From: Bacteroidales bacterium
GTDB lineage: Bacteria > Bacteroidota > Bacteroidia > Bacteroidales > GCA-2711565
Reading direction: 5' to 3'
Length of the DNA: 5,336 bases
Assembly (NCBI GenBank): GCA_029931995.1
Contig: JAOZQX010000081.1
Coordinates: 894 to 6,229 of the forward strand
The position numbers were made by a program, and so were the translations under genes. Positions 1 to 5,336 of this stretch are shown here, piece after piece. Under the pieces are notes generated by a model. It was not told the DNA's origin. It worked only from the letters and a program-made list of their open reading frames with translations, and ran no database searches. The stretch's first letter is position 1. Every line of letters begins with the position of its first letter.

Positions 1-437
1 GCGAAATGGGCGTAAATACCGATCCGGAAGCTTCAACAACAACACCGGATACTGTAAAAATTGTTATAAGTATTGAGCCAAATCAATATACCGAGAACCA
101 AATTAATATTAGCAATTTTAATCCTTTTATTATTGTTGAACGGACTAGGGGAAAAGAAATTCATTTGGCTGATTATCCTCCTACTAGTTTGGCCAATGCT
201 GTTTATTTTAACACCCTGCATGATGATAGCGATCAAGATATCGGAAGATATTATAAGACTGAAAATAATTTGCCCTGGTGTATTAATATCTATCAGTCAT
301 TTGATTATCCTTCGGAGAAAAATGGGATTGTTGAGGCCTATTTAAAATTTGAAGCATGGGCAGAAAGTGGTGGAAGCGAATTTGCTGATTGGTATTTGAA
401 TAATGCAGGCTATCGAGATTCCGACAAGATTTATTAA
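1..437 (+). CDS. LruC-domain (DUF4842-type) protein, C-terminal fragment, 5' end outside window
   Basis: The frame is open to the left edge, with a GAA codon directly before the first ATG at 6. That Met is therefore probably internal and the gene begins outside the window. About 144 residues are visible, ending at a TAA at 435-437. Counting from the Met, I recognise the C-terminal LruC/DUF4842 pattern: NPFIIVERTRG (residues 39-49), EIHLADYPPT (51-60), a DDSDQDIGRYY stretch (72-83), NNLPWCINI (87-95), FDYPSEK (99-105), an AYLKFEAWAESGG block (111-123), and the terminal DWYLNNAGYR...KIY. The family normally ends at this KIY, so the C-terminus looks complete. LruC-domain proteins are common in Bacteroidetes as large exported or surface proteins, and their biochemical role is not established. 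The missing N-terminal part, which would show a signal peptide or repeat domains, cannot be judged. The stop lies one base from the stop of the convergent udk gene. Family assignment is from memory of the motif order. Confidence 0.85.
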   Translation, partial: EMGVNTDPEASTTTPDTVKIVISIEPNQYTENQINISNFNPFIIVERTRGKEIHLADYPPTSLANAVYFNTLHDDSDQDIGRYYKTENNLPWCINIYQSFDYPSEKNGIVEAYLKFEAWAESGGSEFADWYLNNAGYRDSDKIY

Positions 438-438
438 C

Positions 439-1050
439 TTATTTTCTTAAATTTAATTTTACTCTTGATGCTAATATATCAATGGCGATATCATTGGCTC
501 CACCTTGTGGTACAATAATATCGGCATACCTTTTTGTAGGTTCGATGAATTGCAAATGCATGGGTTTTACATAAGTTTCGTAATGGTTTAGTACTTCCTT
601 GAACGAACGCCCACGTTCTTCAATATCGCGTCTGATAATGCGCATTAAACGATCATCGGCATCGGCATCCACAAAAGCTTTTATGTCTATCAATTCGCGT
701 AAGCGAGCATTTGTAAAAATCAAAATACCTTCAAGAATAATAATTTGGGGGGGATTTACCGGAATGGTTTCTTTGGCACGGGCACAAGTAAGGTATGAGT
801 AAATTGGCATTTTAATGGCCTCTCCTTTCCGCAGCATTTCAAGGTGTTTAACTAACAAATTAAACTCGATGGATGCAGGGTGGTCAAAATTGATTTTAGC
901 CCGCTCCTCGGCCGATAAATGACCGTTATCTTTATAATAAAAATCTTGAGAGATGACCGCCACCGAATCTTTTGGTAAGCTATTGACCATTTTTTTTACT
1001 ACAGTAGTTTTTCCGCAACCTGAGCCTCCGGCAATGCCTAATATTAACAT
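439..1050 (-). CDS. udk: Uridine kinase (uridine/cytidine kinase)
   Basis: This 203-residue P-loop kinase phosphorylates uridine and cytidine to UMP and CMP with ATP or GTP, in the cytoplasmic pyrimidine salvage pathway. Its length is normal for a bacterial single-domain Udk. The Walker A motif GGSGCGKT is at residues 8-15. The nucleoside-binding SQDFYYKD is at 34-41, followed by NFDHPASIEF at 54-63 and the PIYSYLTCAR segment at 82-91. The Walker B-like strand IILEGILIF is at 104-112. The VDADADDRLMRIIRRD...ERGR lid region is at 127-148. Near the C-terminus is ADIIVPQGG. The ATG at 1050 places the P-loop at the expected distance from the N-terminus. The gene follows the decarboxylase operon on the same strand, but a terminator separates them, so it is probably transcribed independently or by readthrough. 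I found no clear -7 element in the short upstream gap. Its 3' end faces the LruC gene with a one-base gap. Confidence 0.97.
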   Translation of the reverse strand: MLILGIAGGSGCGKTTVVKKMVNSLPKDSVAVISQDFYYKDNGHLSAEERAKINFDHPASIEFNLLVKHLEMLRKGEAIKMPIYSYLTCARAKETIPVNPPQIIILEGILIFTNARLRELIDIKAFVDADADDRLMRIIRRDIEERGRSFKEVLNHYETYVKPMHLQFIEPTKRYADIIVPQGGANDIAIDILASRVKLNLRK

Positions 1051-1073
1051 ATTGATTGATGTTTAAATTGGAC

Positions 1074-1112
1074 AATAAAAATAGTGAAAACATTGAATAA
1101 TGGTTTCACTAT
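1074..1112 (-). terminator. Intrinsic terminator of the methylmalonyl-CoA decarboxylase operon
   Basis: Positions 1081-1112 form an inverted repeat with 14-base arms, ATAGTGAAAACATT and AATGGTTTCACTAT as read on the plus strand. There is one mismatched pair (A1090 against G1103) and a four-base loop. Read on the minus strand, the stem begins 14 bases after the oadB stop and is followed at once by TTTTATTG, a short U-tract. This is the expected geometry of a Rho-independent terminator for the operon. The stem is AT-rich, so efficiency may be moderate. On the plus strand a T-rich stretch (CTCTTTTTATTTT, 1116-1128) begins three bases after the stem, so weak bidirectional function is possible. 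Confidence 0.72.
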
Positions 1113-1126
1113 GACCTCTTTTTATT

Positions 1127-2440
1127 TTAAAAAAGAAAACTGATTAAAATACCAGCAGCTACGGCCGACCCAATTACTCCCGCTACGTTTGGAGCCATAG
1201 CATGCATTAAAAGGTGATTGGTCGAATCGTATTTTAATCCCTCTTGTTGTACAACCCTTGCACTATCAGGAACAGCTGACACCCCGGCAGCACCAACCAG
1301 TGGGTTGATTTTATTATCGTCTTTCAAGAACAAATTCATGAATTTGGCAAACATAATACCTCCTGCTGTGGCAATCATAAATGAAATGGCTCCCAAAACA
1401 AATATCAATATTGATTGTGAAGTTAAAAATACATCAGCTTGTGTTGATGCACCTACGGTTAACCCAAGCAATATCACCACTATGTCGATCAACGAAGTCC
1501 GAGCTGTATCTGCTAATCGGCGGGTAACGCCACTTTCTTTTAAAATATTCCCAAAGAATAGCATTCCTAAAAGTGGCAATGCTCCGGGAGAGATCATGCA
1601 TGTTAGCAATAATCCGGCAATTGGGAAAATAATTTTCTCCAATTTTGAAACCGATCGTGGAGGTTTCATTCGGATGAGTTTTTCACGACAACTGGTTAGT
1701 CGGCGCATAATGGGTGGTTGAATAACCGGTACCAGAGCCATATAAGAGTATGCTGCAATGGCAATAGGACCAATCAGGTTTTGGGTTTGGAGACCGTTAA
1801 CAATTCCGCCATTAGCTAATTTTGAAGATAAAAATATGGCTGTAGGTCCATCAGCTCCTCCAATAATTCCAATCGAAGCTGCTTCAGGCAAATTAAAATC
1901 TAAAAATAAAGCGCCCAAAAATGTAATAAAAATTCCTACTTGCGCAGCTGCACCCAACAACATTAAACGTGGGTTTGAAATCAGGGATGAAAAATCTGTC
2001 ATGGCTCCAATACCGAGAAAAATTAAAGGTGGATAAATACCTTTGAGAACCCCATAGTACAAATAATTCAACACGCTGCCTTCCTGATAAACCCCCAATT
2101 GAAGATTTATACCTTCAGCTTGAAAAAATGGGATGTTACCAATTATAATTCCGGTACCAATGGGGATTAATAATAAAGGTTCGTAATCGTATTTGATGGC
2201 CAGAAAAATAAAAATCAAACCAACAATAATCATAATAATATGGCCGGGGGTAGCATTGCTGAAACCCGTATAGCTTAAAAATTTGAATAAACCACTAAAA
2301 GCTCCACTTCCCCCTTCTTCATTTTGAGGCATGCTGATACTGGTGGTATCGTTGCTGTCAAAACTTCCGGTTTTTGCAAGAGTGGTGGTAAGGATTGTAA
2401 GGAAGAAGATAATCCCGAAAATTGTGATAAATCTTTTCAT
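1127..2440 (-). CDS. oadB: Na+-translocating decarboxylase beta subunit (OadB/GcdB/MmdB family)
   Basis: This integral inner-membrane subunit decarboxylates carboxybiotin on the carrier protein and couples the reaction to Na+ export. It is the ion pump of the complex. With the ATG at 2440 the protein has 437 residues. Diagnostic motifs are EPLLLIPIG (87-95), EAASIGIIGGADGPTAIFLSSKLA (186-209) and NPLVGAAGVSAVP...AR (379-395), then the C-terminal LLMHAMAPNVAGVIGSAVAAG. Residues D197, N379, G383, S388 and R395 match by motif the Asp203, Asn373, Gly377, Ser382 and Arg389 known to be essential in Klebsiella OadB. Multiple hydrophobic segments span about 67-437. An extra N-terminal hydrophobic segment (residues 4-22), followed by a polar Ser/Thr/Gly-rich linker (about 23-47), precedes the usual start of the family. 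A longer reading from a TTG at 2458 would overlap the biotin-carrier gene by 14 bases. I prefer the ATG, which lies four bases after that gene's stop and gives a signal-like MKRFITIF start. Confidence 0.96.
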   Translation of the reverse strand: MKRFITIFGIIFFLTILTTTLAKTGSFDSNDTTSISMPQNEEGGSGAFSGLFKFLSYTGFSNATPGHIIMIIVGLIFIFLAIKYDYEPLLLIPIGTGIIIGNIPFFQAEGINLQLGVYQEGSVLNYLYYGVLKGIYPPLIFLGIGAMTDFSSLISNPRLMLLGAAAQVGIFITFLGALFLDFNLPEAASIGIIGGADGPTAIFLSSKLANGGIVNGLQTQNLIGPIAIAAYSYMALVPVIQPPIMRRLTSCREKLIRMKPPRSVSKLEKIIFPIAGLLLTCMISPGALPLLGMLFFGNILKESGVTRRLADTARTSLIDIVVILLGLTVGASTQADVFLTSQSILIFVLGAISFMIATAGGIMFAKFMNLFLKDDNKINPLVGAAGVSAVPDSARVVQQEGLKYDSTNHLLMHAMAPNVAGVIGSAVAAGILISFLF

Positions 2441-2444
2441 GTTC

Positions 2445-2867
2445 TTATTCCATTTCAATTAAAACATCTCCTTGAAGAACGCTGTCGCCCGCCTGAATTT
2501 TCACTGATTTGATGACACCGTCTTTTTCGGCCTTGATAAGGTTTTCCATTTTCATCGCCTCGTACATTAGCAGCTTAGCATTTTTTGAAATTTGGTCGCC
2601 TTCTTTTACATAAAGCTGCATAATATTTCCTGGAAGTGGTGCTGTGATTTTTGTTAAACCACTACCTGCCTTTTTAATTTTGTGTGCTCCTTTCGGGTTT
2701 TTAATTTCCTTTCGAACTAAAATAGGGGTTTTAGTTTCCTGTGCACTTCTTTCAACTTCTACCTGATAGGGCGAACCGTTTACTTCTACTTTTGCAACGC
2801 CATCTTCAAAATATTTGACGATTACATCGTACTCATTTCCTCGTATATTAAACTTAAACTTTTTCAT
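2445..2867 (-). CDS. mmdC: Biotin carboxyl carrier subunit of methylmalonyl-CoA decarboxylase (MmdC-type)
   Basis: This 140-residue protein is a small biotin/lipoyl-attachment subunit. It carries CO2 between the carboxyltransferase encoded by mmdA and the membrane decarboxylase OadB. The biotinyl domain occupies about residues 73-140, beginning ITAPLPGNI. Biotinylation should occur on K106 within EAMKMEN (103-109), 34 residues from the C-terminus, the usual spacing. The mirror-image turn sequences around KAEKDGVIKSVKIQAGDSV (112-130) complete the domain fold. Residues 1-40 (MKKFKFNIRGNEYDVIV...) form a predicted beta-rich N-terminal region, as in decarboxylase and PCC-type carriers. Residues 41-70 are a Lys-rich, probably flexible linker, shorter than the Pro/Ala-rich linkers of Veillonella or Propionigenium carriers as I recall them. 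The ATG at 2867 follows the oadG stop by 15 bases. The gene ends four bases before the oadB start, suggesting translational coupling. It is often annotated accB, but its neighbours argue against acetyl-CoA carboxylase. Confidence 0.95.
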   Translation of the reverse strand: MKKFKFNIRGNEYDVIVKYFEDGVAKVEVNGSPYQVEVERSAQETKTPILVRKEIKNPKGAHKIKKAGSGLTKITAPLPGNIMQLYVKEGDQISKNAKLLMYEAMKMENLIKAEKDGVIKSVKIQAGDSVLQGDVLIEME

Positions 2868-2882
2868 TTTTTTTATTTGATC

Positions 2883-3248
2883 TTATCTTGAGAATTGACT
2901 TACACTTTGACTTTTTGCACTCCATGGAGAATACGCTTTTGAGACCCTTTTAATGGTGATCACATTACTTTCCTCATCATGAAGTTCGTTGCATAAATAA
3001 AGAGCCATACTAATGGCTGCTGTTTCTTCACCTGTAATGTCAGGTAATTCGGCTAGTTCGGGTTTTCCTTCCCTGCGTAAGCGATTCTTGAATTTAATGT
3101 TTAGGATTTTTGAAAACGAATTAAAAACAAAATATAAAATTACCAAAGCGGAGAAAACGATTGAGTAACCAACAAGGGTAATTGCCAGTCCTTCGCTAAA
3201 GTTCTCAGGTAATTGAATAATGCCTAATAGTAATTGATTGTCTAGCAT
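2883..3248 (-). CDS. oadG: OadG-family small membrane subunit of the Na+-pumping decarboxylase (gamma/MmdD-type)
   Basis: This 121-residue protein has one transmembrane helix (about residues 21-43, LAITLVGYSIVFSALVILYF...) after a short N-terminus, then a basic segment (KFKNRLRRE) and a cytoplasmic tail. In this family the helix anchors the subunit beside OadB, and the tail is thought to hold the carboxyltransferase and carrier on the membrane. The tail has the pattern I associate with Bacteroidetes OadG: GEETAAISMALYL (73-85), HDEESNVITIKR (90-101) and YSPWSAKSQ (106-114). It ends with a short Ser/Gln-rich extension. I chose the ATG at 3248, one base after the mmdA stop. An ATG at 3269 would add seven hydrophobic residues and overlap mmdA by 20 bases. 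Neither start has a visible Shine-Dalgarno sequence. OadG proteins diverge strongly, so the call rests on size, topology, tail motifs and position between mmdA and the biotin carrier. Confidence 0.88.
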   Translation of the reverse strand: MLDNQLLLGIIQLPENFSEGLAITLVGYSIVFSALVILYFVFNSFSKILNIKFKNRLRREGKPELAELPDITGEETAAISMALYLCNELHDEESNVITIKRVSKAYSPWSAKSQSVSQFSR

Positions 3249-3249
3249 A

Positions 3250-4809
3250 TTACAAAGGAATATTAGCATGTTTTTTTGGTGGATTTACATCCTTTTTGGT
3301 TGCCAAAGTTTGCAATGCCCGAATGATTCTGAAACGGGTATTACGTGGTTCAATTACGTCGTCGATATAGCCGTATTTTGCAGCCTCATATGGGTTTGCA
3401 AATTTATCACGGTATTCTTTTTCTTTTTTTGCGATTAGTTTTATTTTGGCTTCTTCATCTTCAATACCGGCTAATTCTTTACCGTCGAGTATTTCAATAG
3501 CACCAGCCGGACCCATAACTGCAATTTCGGCCGCAGGCCATGCATAATTAACATCGCCACGCAGCTGTTTCGAACTCATTACATCATGCGCTCCACCATA
3601 AGATTTACGCAGGGTAATAGTAATTTTTGGAACGGTTGCTTCGCCATAGGCAAACATCAATTTTGCGCCATGAATAATAATTCCGCCATATTCCTGAGCG
3701 CTTCCCGGTAAGAAACCCGGAACATCTACAAGAGTTACAATGGGAATGTTAAAGGCATCGCAAAAACGTACAAAACGAGCAGCTTTACGTGAAGCATTAA
3801 TATCTAAAACACCAGCTAAATAATTTGGTTGGTTTGCCACAATGCCCACAGATATCCCATCAAATTTTGCATATCCAATCACAATGTTTTGTGCGTAATT
3901 TCGCTGAACTTCTAAAAATTCACCATTATCTGCTATGCCATGTATTATGTCTTTTACGTCGTAAGGTTTGTTTGGATTGTCAGGAATGATCTCGTTGAGG
4001 TAATCTTCGAGACGATCGATGGGATCCGTATTTTCAGAAATGGGTGGATCTTCCAAATTATTTTGTGGAAGGTATGACAATAGTTTACGGAGAATTAAAA
4101 TTCCTTCTTCCTCATTCTCGGAAATAAAATGTGCCACTCCCGATTTTTTCCCATGAACCTCAGCACCACCTAAATCTTCAGTGCTGATATCTTCGCCGGT
4201 AACTGTTTTTGCTACTTTAGGACCTGTTACAAACATATAACTTGTGTCCTTGTTCATCAAAATAAAATCTGTTAAAGCCGGGGAATAAACAGCTCCACCT
4301 GCGCAAGGTCCAAAAATGGCTGAAAGTTGAGGAATTACCCCTGAAGCCATAATGTTCCGCTGGAAAATTTCGGCATAACCTGCAAGGCTTCTTACACCTT
4401 CTTGAATACGAGCTCCACCACTGTCATTGATCCCAATTATAGGAGCTCCAACCTTCATTGCCTGATCCATAACCTTGCAAATTTTTTGTGAAAAGGTTTC
4501 AGAAAGAGAACCGCCAAAAACAGTAAAATCTTGAGAATAAACATATACCACCCGACCATCAATTGTACCGTGTCCGGTTACAACTGCATCCGATAAATAT
4601 TGTTGTTTTTCCATTCCAAAATCATGAGAACGGTGTGTTACAAACATGTCGTACTCTTCAAAACTTCCTTCATCCAGTAGTAACTCAATGCGCTCACGAG
4701 CGGTAAATTTTCCTTTGCTGTGCTGCGAGTCGATTCGTTTTAAACCGCCTCCCAATCGTGCTTCCTCACGCTTATTTAACAGCTGTTGTATTTTATCTTC
4801 AATTGCCAT
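3250..4809 (-). CDS. mmdA: Methylmalonyl-CoA decarboxylase carboxyltransferase (alpha) subunit; propionyl-CoA carboxylase beta-like
   Basis: This 519-residue crotonase-fold carboxyltransferase has the normal length of MmdA, PccB and transcarboxylase 12S proteins. It transfers the carboxyl group of (S)-methylmalonyl-CoA to carrier biotin, giving propionyl-CoA. The N-terminal half shows [18 protein letters not shown] (33-50), [13 protein letters not shown] (98-110), [10 protein letters not shown] (130-139) and the oxyanion-hole segment [16 protein letters not shown] (167-182), then [25 protein letters not shown]. The C-terminal half shows [21 protein letters not shown] (349-369), [15 protein letters not shown] (401-415) and [15 protein letters not shown] (423-437). 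Asp409 in GGAHDVM falls where Streptomyces PccB has Asp422, a residue linked to propionyl-CoA preference. This supports a propionyl/methylmalonyl substrate. No biotin carboxylase is nearby and oadG, oadB and a carrier follow, so a Na+-pumping decarboxylase is more likely than an ATP-dependent carboxylase. The start ATG at 4809 lies 14 bases after the mce stop. Confidence 0.96.
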   Translation of the reverse strand: MAIEDKIQQLLNKREEARLGGGLKRIDSQHSKGKFTARERIELLLDEGSFEEYDMFVTHRSHDFGMEKQQYLSDAVVTGHGTIDGRVVYVYSQDFTVFGGSLSETFSQKICKVMDQAMKVGAPIIGINDSGGARIQEGVRSLAGYAEIFQRNIMASGVIPQLSAIFGPCAGGAVYSPALTDFILMNKDTSYMFVTGPKVAKTVTGEDISTEDLGGAEVHGKKSGVAHFISENEEEGILILRKLLSYLPQNNLEDPPISENTDPIDRLEDYLNEIIPDNPNKPYDVKDIIHGIADNGEFLEVQRNYAQNIVIGYAKFDGISVGIVANQPNYLAGVLDINASRKAARFVRFCDAFNIPIVTLVDVPGFLPGSAQEYGGIIIHGAKLMFAYGEATVPKITITLRKSYGGAHDVMSSKQLRGDVNYAWPAAEIAVMGPAGAIEILDGKELAGIEDEEAKIKLIAKKEKEYRDKFANPYEAAKYGYIDDVIEPRNTRFRIIRALQTLATKKDVNPPKKHANIPL

Positions 4810-4823
4810 TTTAAGTGCAAATT

Positions 4824-5234
4824 TTATTTGTTTTTATTTTCGCATAATTCAGTTAATACACCACCGGTACTTTTGGGGTGTAAAAAAGCAATATCTAAGC
4901 CCTCGGCACCTTTTCGTGCTTTTTTGTCGATTAGTTTGATCCCTTTGGAATCAACCTCCTCAATAGCCGACTCAATTTTGTTTACCGCAAAAGCTAAATG
5001 ATGAATTCCTTCACCTTTTTTCTCAATAAATTTCCCAATCGGTCCTTCAGGGTCGGTCGATTCTAAAAGTTCAATTTTTGTTTCACCAATCTTAAAAAAA
5101 GCAGTCTTTACTTTTTGATCTTTTACTTCTTCAATCGCGTAGCATTTCAATCCTAAAACATTTTCGTAGTACGAAATGCTATCTGTAAGATTTTTAACTG
5201 CGATTCCAATATGTTCAATATGAGTTAGTTTCAT
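4824..5234 (-). CDS. mce: Methylmalonyl-CoA epimerase
   Basis: This 136-residue vicinal-oxygen-chelate (glyoxalase-fold) enzyme interconverts (R)- and (S)-methylmalonyl-CoA. It links the mutase product to the (S)-specific decarboxylase encoded next. Two VOC beta-alpha-beta-beta-beta units are visible. The first starts at [12 protein letters not shown] (5-16) and includes [10 protein letters not shown] (50-59). The second starts at [11 protein letters not shown] (74-84) and ends GGVLTELCE (124-132). Likely metal ligands are H8, E55 (Gln in the Propionibacterium enzyme), one of H78/H79 (probably H79) and E129. The EEVKDQKVK segment (35-43) holds the other candidate catalytic glutamate. Length and motif spacing are normal, and the epimerase-type KIELLE and GIHHLAF motifs separate it from glyoxalase I. 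It is the first gene of the operon, with the promoter region directly upstream and mmdA 14 bases downstream, so production of the substrate isomer and its consumption are probably co-expressed. Confidence 0.96.
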   Translation of the reverse strand: MKLTHIEHIGIAVKNLTDSISYYENVLGLKCYAIEEVKDQKVKTAFFKIGETKIELLESTDPEGPIGKFIEKKGEGIHHLAFAVNKIESAIEEVDSKGIKLIDKKARKGAEGLDIAFLHPKSTGGVLTELCENKNK

Positions 5235-5247
5235 TGTGATAATTTAC

Positions 5248-5265
5248 TTGTGAAAATTTTCACAA
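5248..5265. promoter_or_regulatory. Perfect 18-bp palindrome, candidate operator (CRP/FNR-like TGTGA-N6-TCACA)
   Basis: TTGTGAAAATTTTCACAA is its own reverse complement over all 18 bases. Its core fits TGTGA-N6-TCACA, the consensus of CRP-family sites in other phyla. It overlaps the last bases of the candidate -7 box (5263-5265) and covers the predicted transcription start. A bound protein would most easily act as a repressor. A further TGTGA half-site lies at 5235-5239, directly before the mce start codon. The regulator is not in the window, and a match to the CRP consensus does not prove a CRP-family protein binds here. Confidence 0.5.
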
Positions 5266-5296
5266 AGATATATGCTTTTTTAATACTTTTAAACAA
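5263..5296 (-). promoter_or_regulatory. Candidate Bacteroidetes-type promoter of the mce-mmdA-oadG-mmdC-oadB operon
   Basis: Read on the minus strand, TATCTTTG (5270-5263) matches the Bacteroidetes -7 consensus TAnnTTTG exactly. A TTGTTTA stretch (5296-5290) lies upstream, with its TTTA 19 bases from the -7 box, so it can serve as a weak -33 element. Transcription would start at about 5255-5258, giving a leader of roughly 20-25 bases before the mce ATG at 5234. The assignment is inferred from consensus and position. The region is AT-rich, so chance matches are possible. Confidence 0.55.
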
Positions 5297-5336
5297 TTTA
5301 TTGTAAATAAAATCTTTCTTTTTTTCTCAAACTAAA

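Noticed and set aside
73..345. A 90-codon hydrophobic open frame overlapping the LruC fragment in another frame
   Set aside because: The overlapping frame encodes a clear LruC/DUF4842 domain. The Ile/Leu-rich alternative is what an AT-rich frame shift produces by chance.
747..753. A run of seven G bases inside udk, considered as a phase-variation tract
   Set aside because: The reading frame is intact, the run encodes the ordinary NPPQ segment, and udk is a housekeeping enzyme. A tract this short is weak evidence for slippage control.
990..1015. A short inverted repeat (ACTAC-A-GTAGT) next to a T-run within udk
   Set aside because: It has five-base arms with a one-base centre inside the coding region for the start of the enzyme. 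It cannot form a normal hairpin and is probably coincidental.
1051..1080. A possible udk promoter (TATTTTTA at the end of the terminator stem)
   Set aside because: It lacks the final G of TAnnTTTG and coincides with the terminator U-tract, so it cannot be separated from background AT-richness.
1218..1721. A 167-codon open frame on the plus strand opposite oadB
   Set aside because: It is antisense to highly conserved OadB motifs (GAAGVSAVP and others), resembles no protein family I recognise, and is best explained as a shadow of the real gene.
2441..2458. A TTG start that would extend OadB by six residues
   Set aside because: It overlaps the biotin-carrier gene by 14 bases. The ATG at 2440 sits neatly four bases after that gene's stop and gives a typical basic-then-hydrophobic N-terminus.
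3249..3269. An upstream ATG giving a 128-residue OadG
   Set aside because: It requires a 20-base overlap with mmdA, while the ATG at 3248 is one base after the mmdA stop. Without a visible Shine-Dalgarno sequence the choice is not certain, but the shorter form is simpler.

Overview
The window comes from a Bacteroidetes-type anaerobe or facultative anaerobe. The DNA is AT-rich. The LruC-domain protein, the form of the OadG subunit and a TAnnTTTG-type -7 promoter element all fit that phylum. No convincing Shine-Dalgarno sequences precede the genes, which is also normal there. I cannot name the genus from the sequence.

Layout: (1) 1-437, plus strand: the C-terminal part of an LruC-domain (DUF4842-type) surface or exported protein, whose 5' end lies outside the window. 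(2) 439-1050, minus strand: uridine kinase (udk), convergent with the LruC gene and only one base from it. (3) 1051-1126: a short intergenic region with an intrinsic terminator for the operon on its right. (4) 1127-5234, minus strand: a compact five-gene operon, transcribed right to left as mce, mmdA, oadG, biotin carrier, oadB. (5) 5235-5336: the operon's upstream region, with a Bacteroidetes-type promoter and a perfect 18-bp palindrome over the predicted transcription start. Nothing further was recognised in 5297-5336, which is very AT-rich and runs off the window.

The five-gene operon encodes the last part of the succinate-to-propionate route. Methylmalonyl-CoA epimerase (mce) converts the (R)-methylmalonyl-CoA made by methylmalonyl-CoA mutase into the (S) form. 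The carboxyltransferase (mmdA) moves its carboxyl group to biotin on the small carrier protein. The membrane subunit OadB decarboxylates the carboxybiotin and exports Na+, with OadG as the small membrane-anchored assembly subunit. No biotin carboxylase gene is present, so the set reads as a Na+-pumping methylmalonyl-CoA decarboxylase rather than an ATP-driven propionyl-CoA carboxylase.

This is mainly a well-understood metabolic locus. I do not see an undescribed system. The points most worth a second look are the CRP-like palindrome at the operon promoter, the N-terminal extension of OadB, and the one-base convergent junction between the LruC gene and udk.
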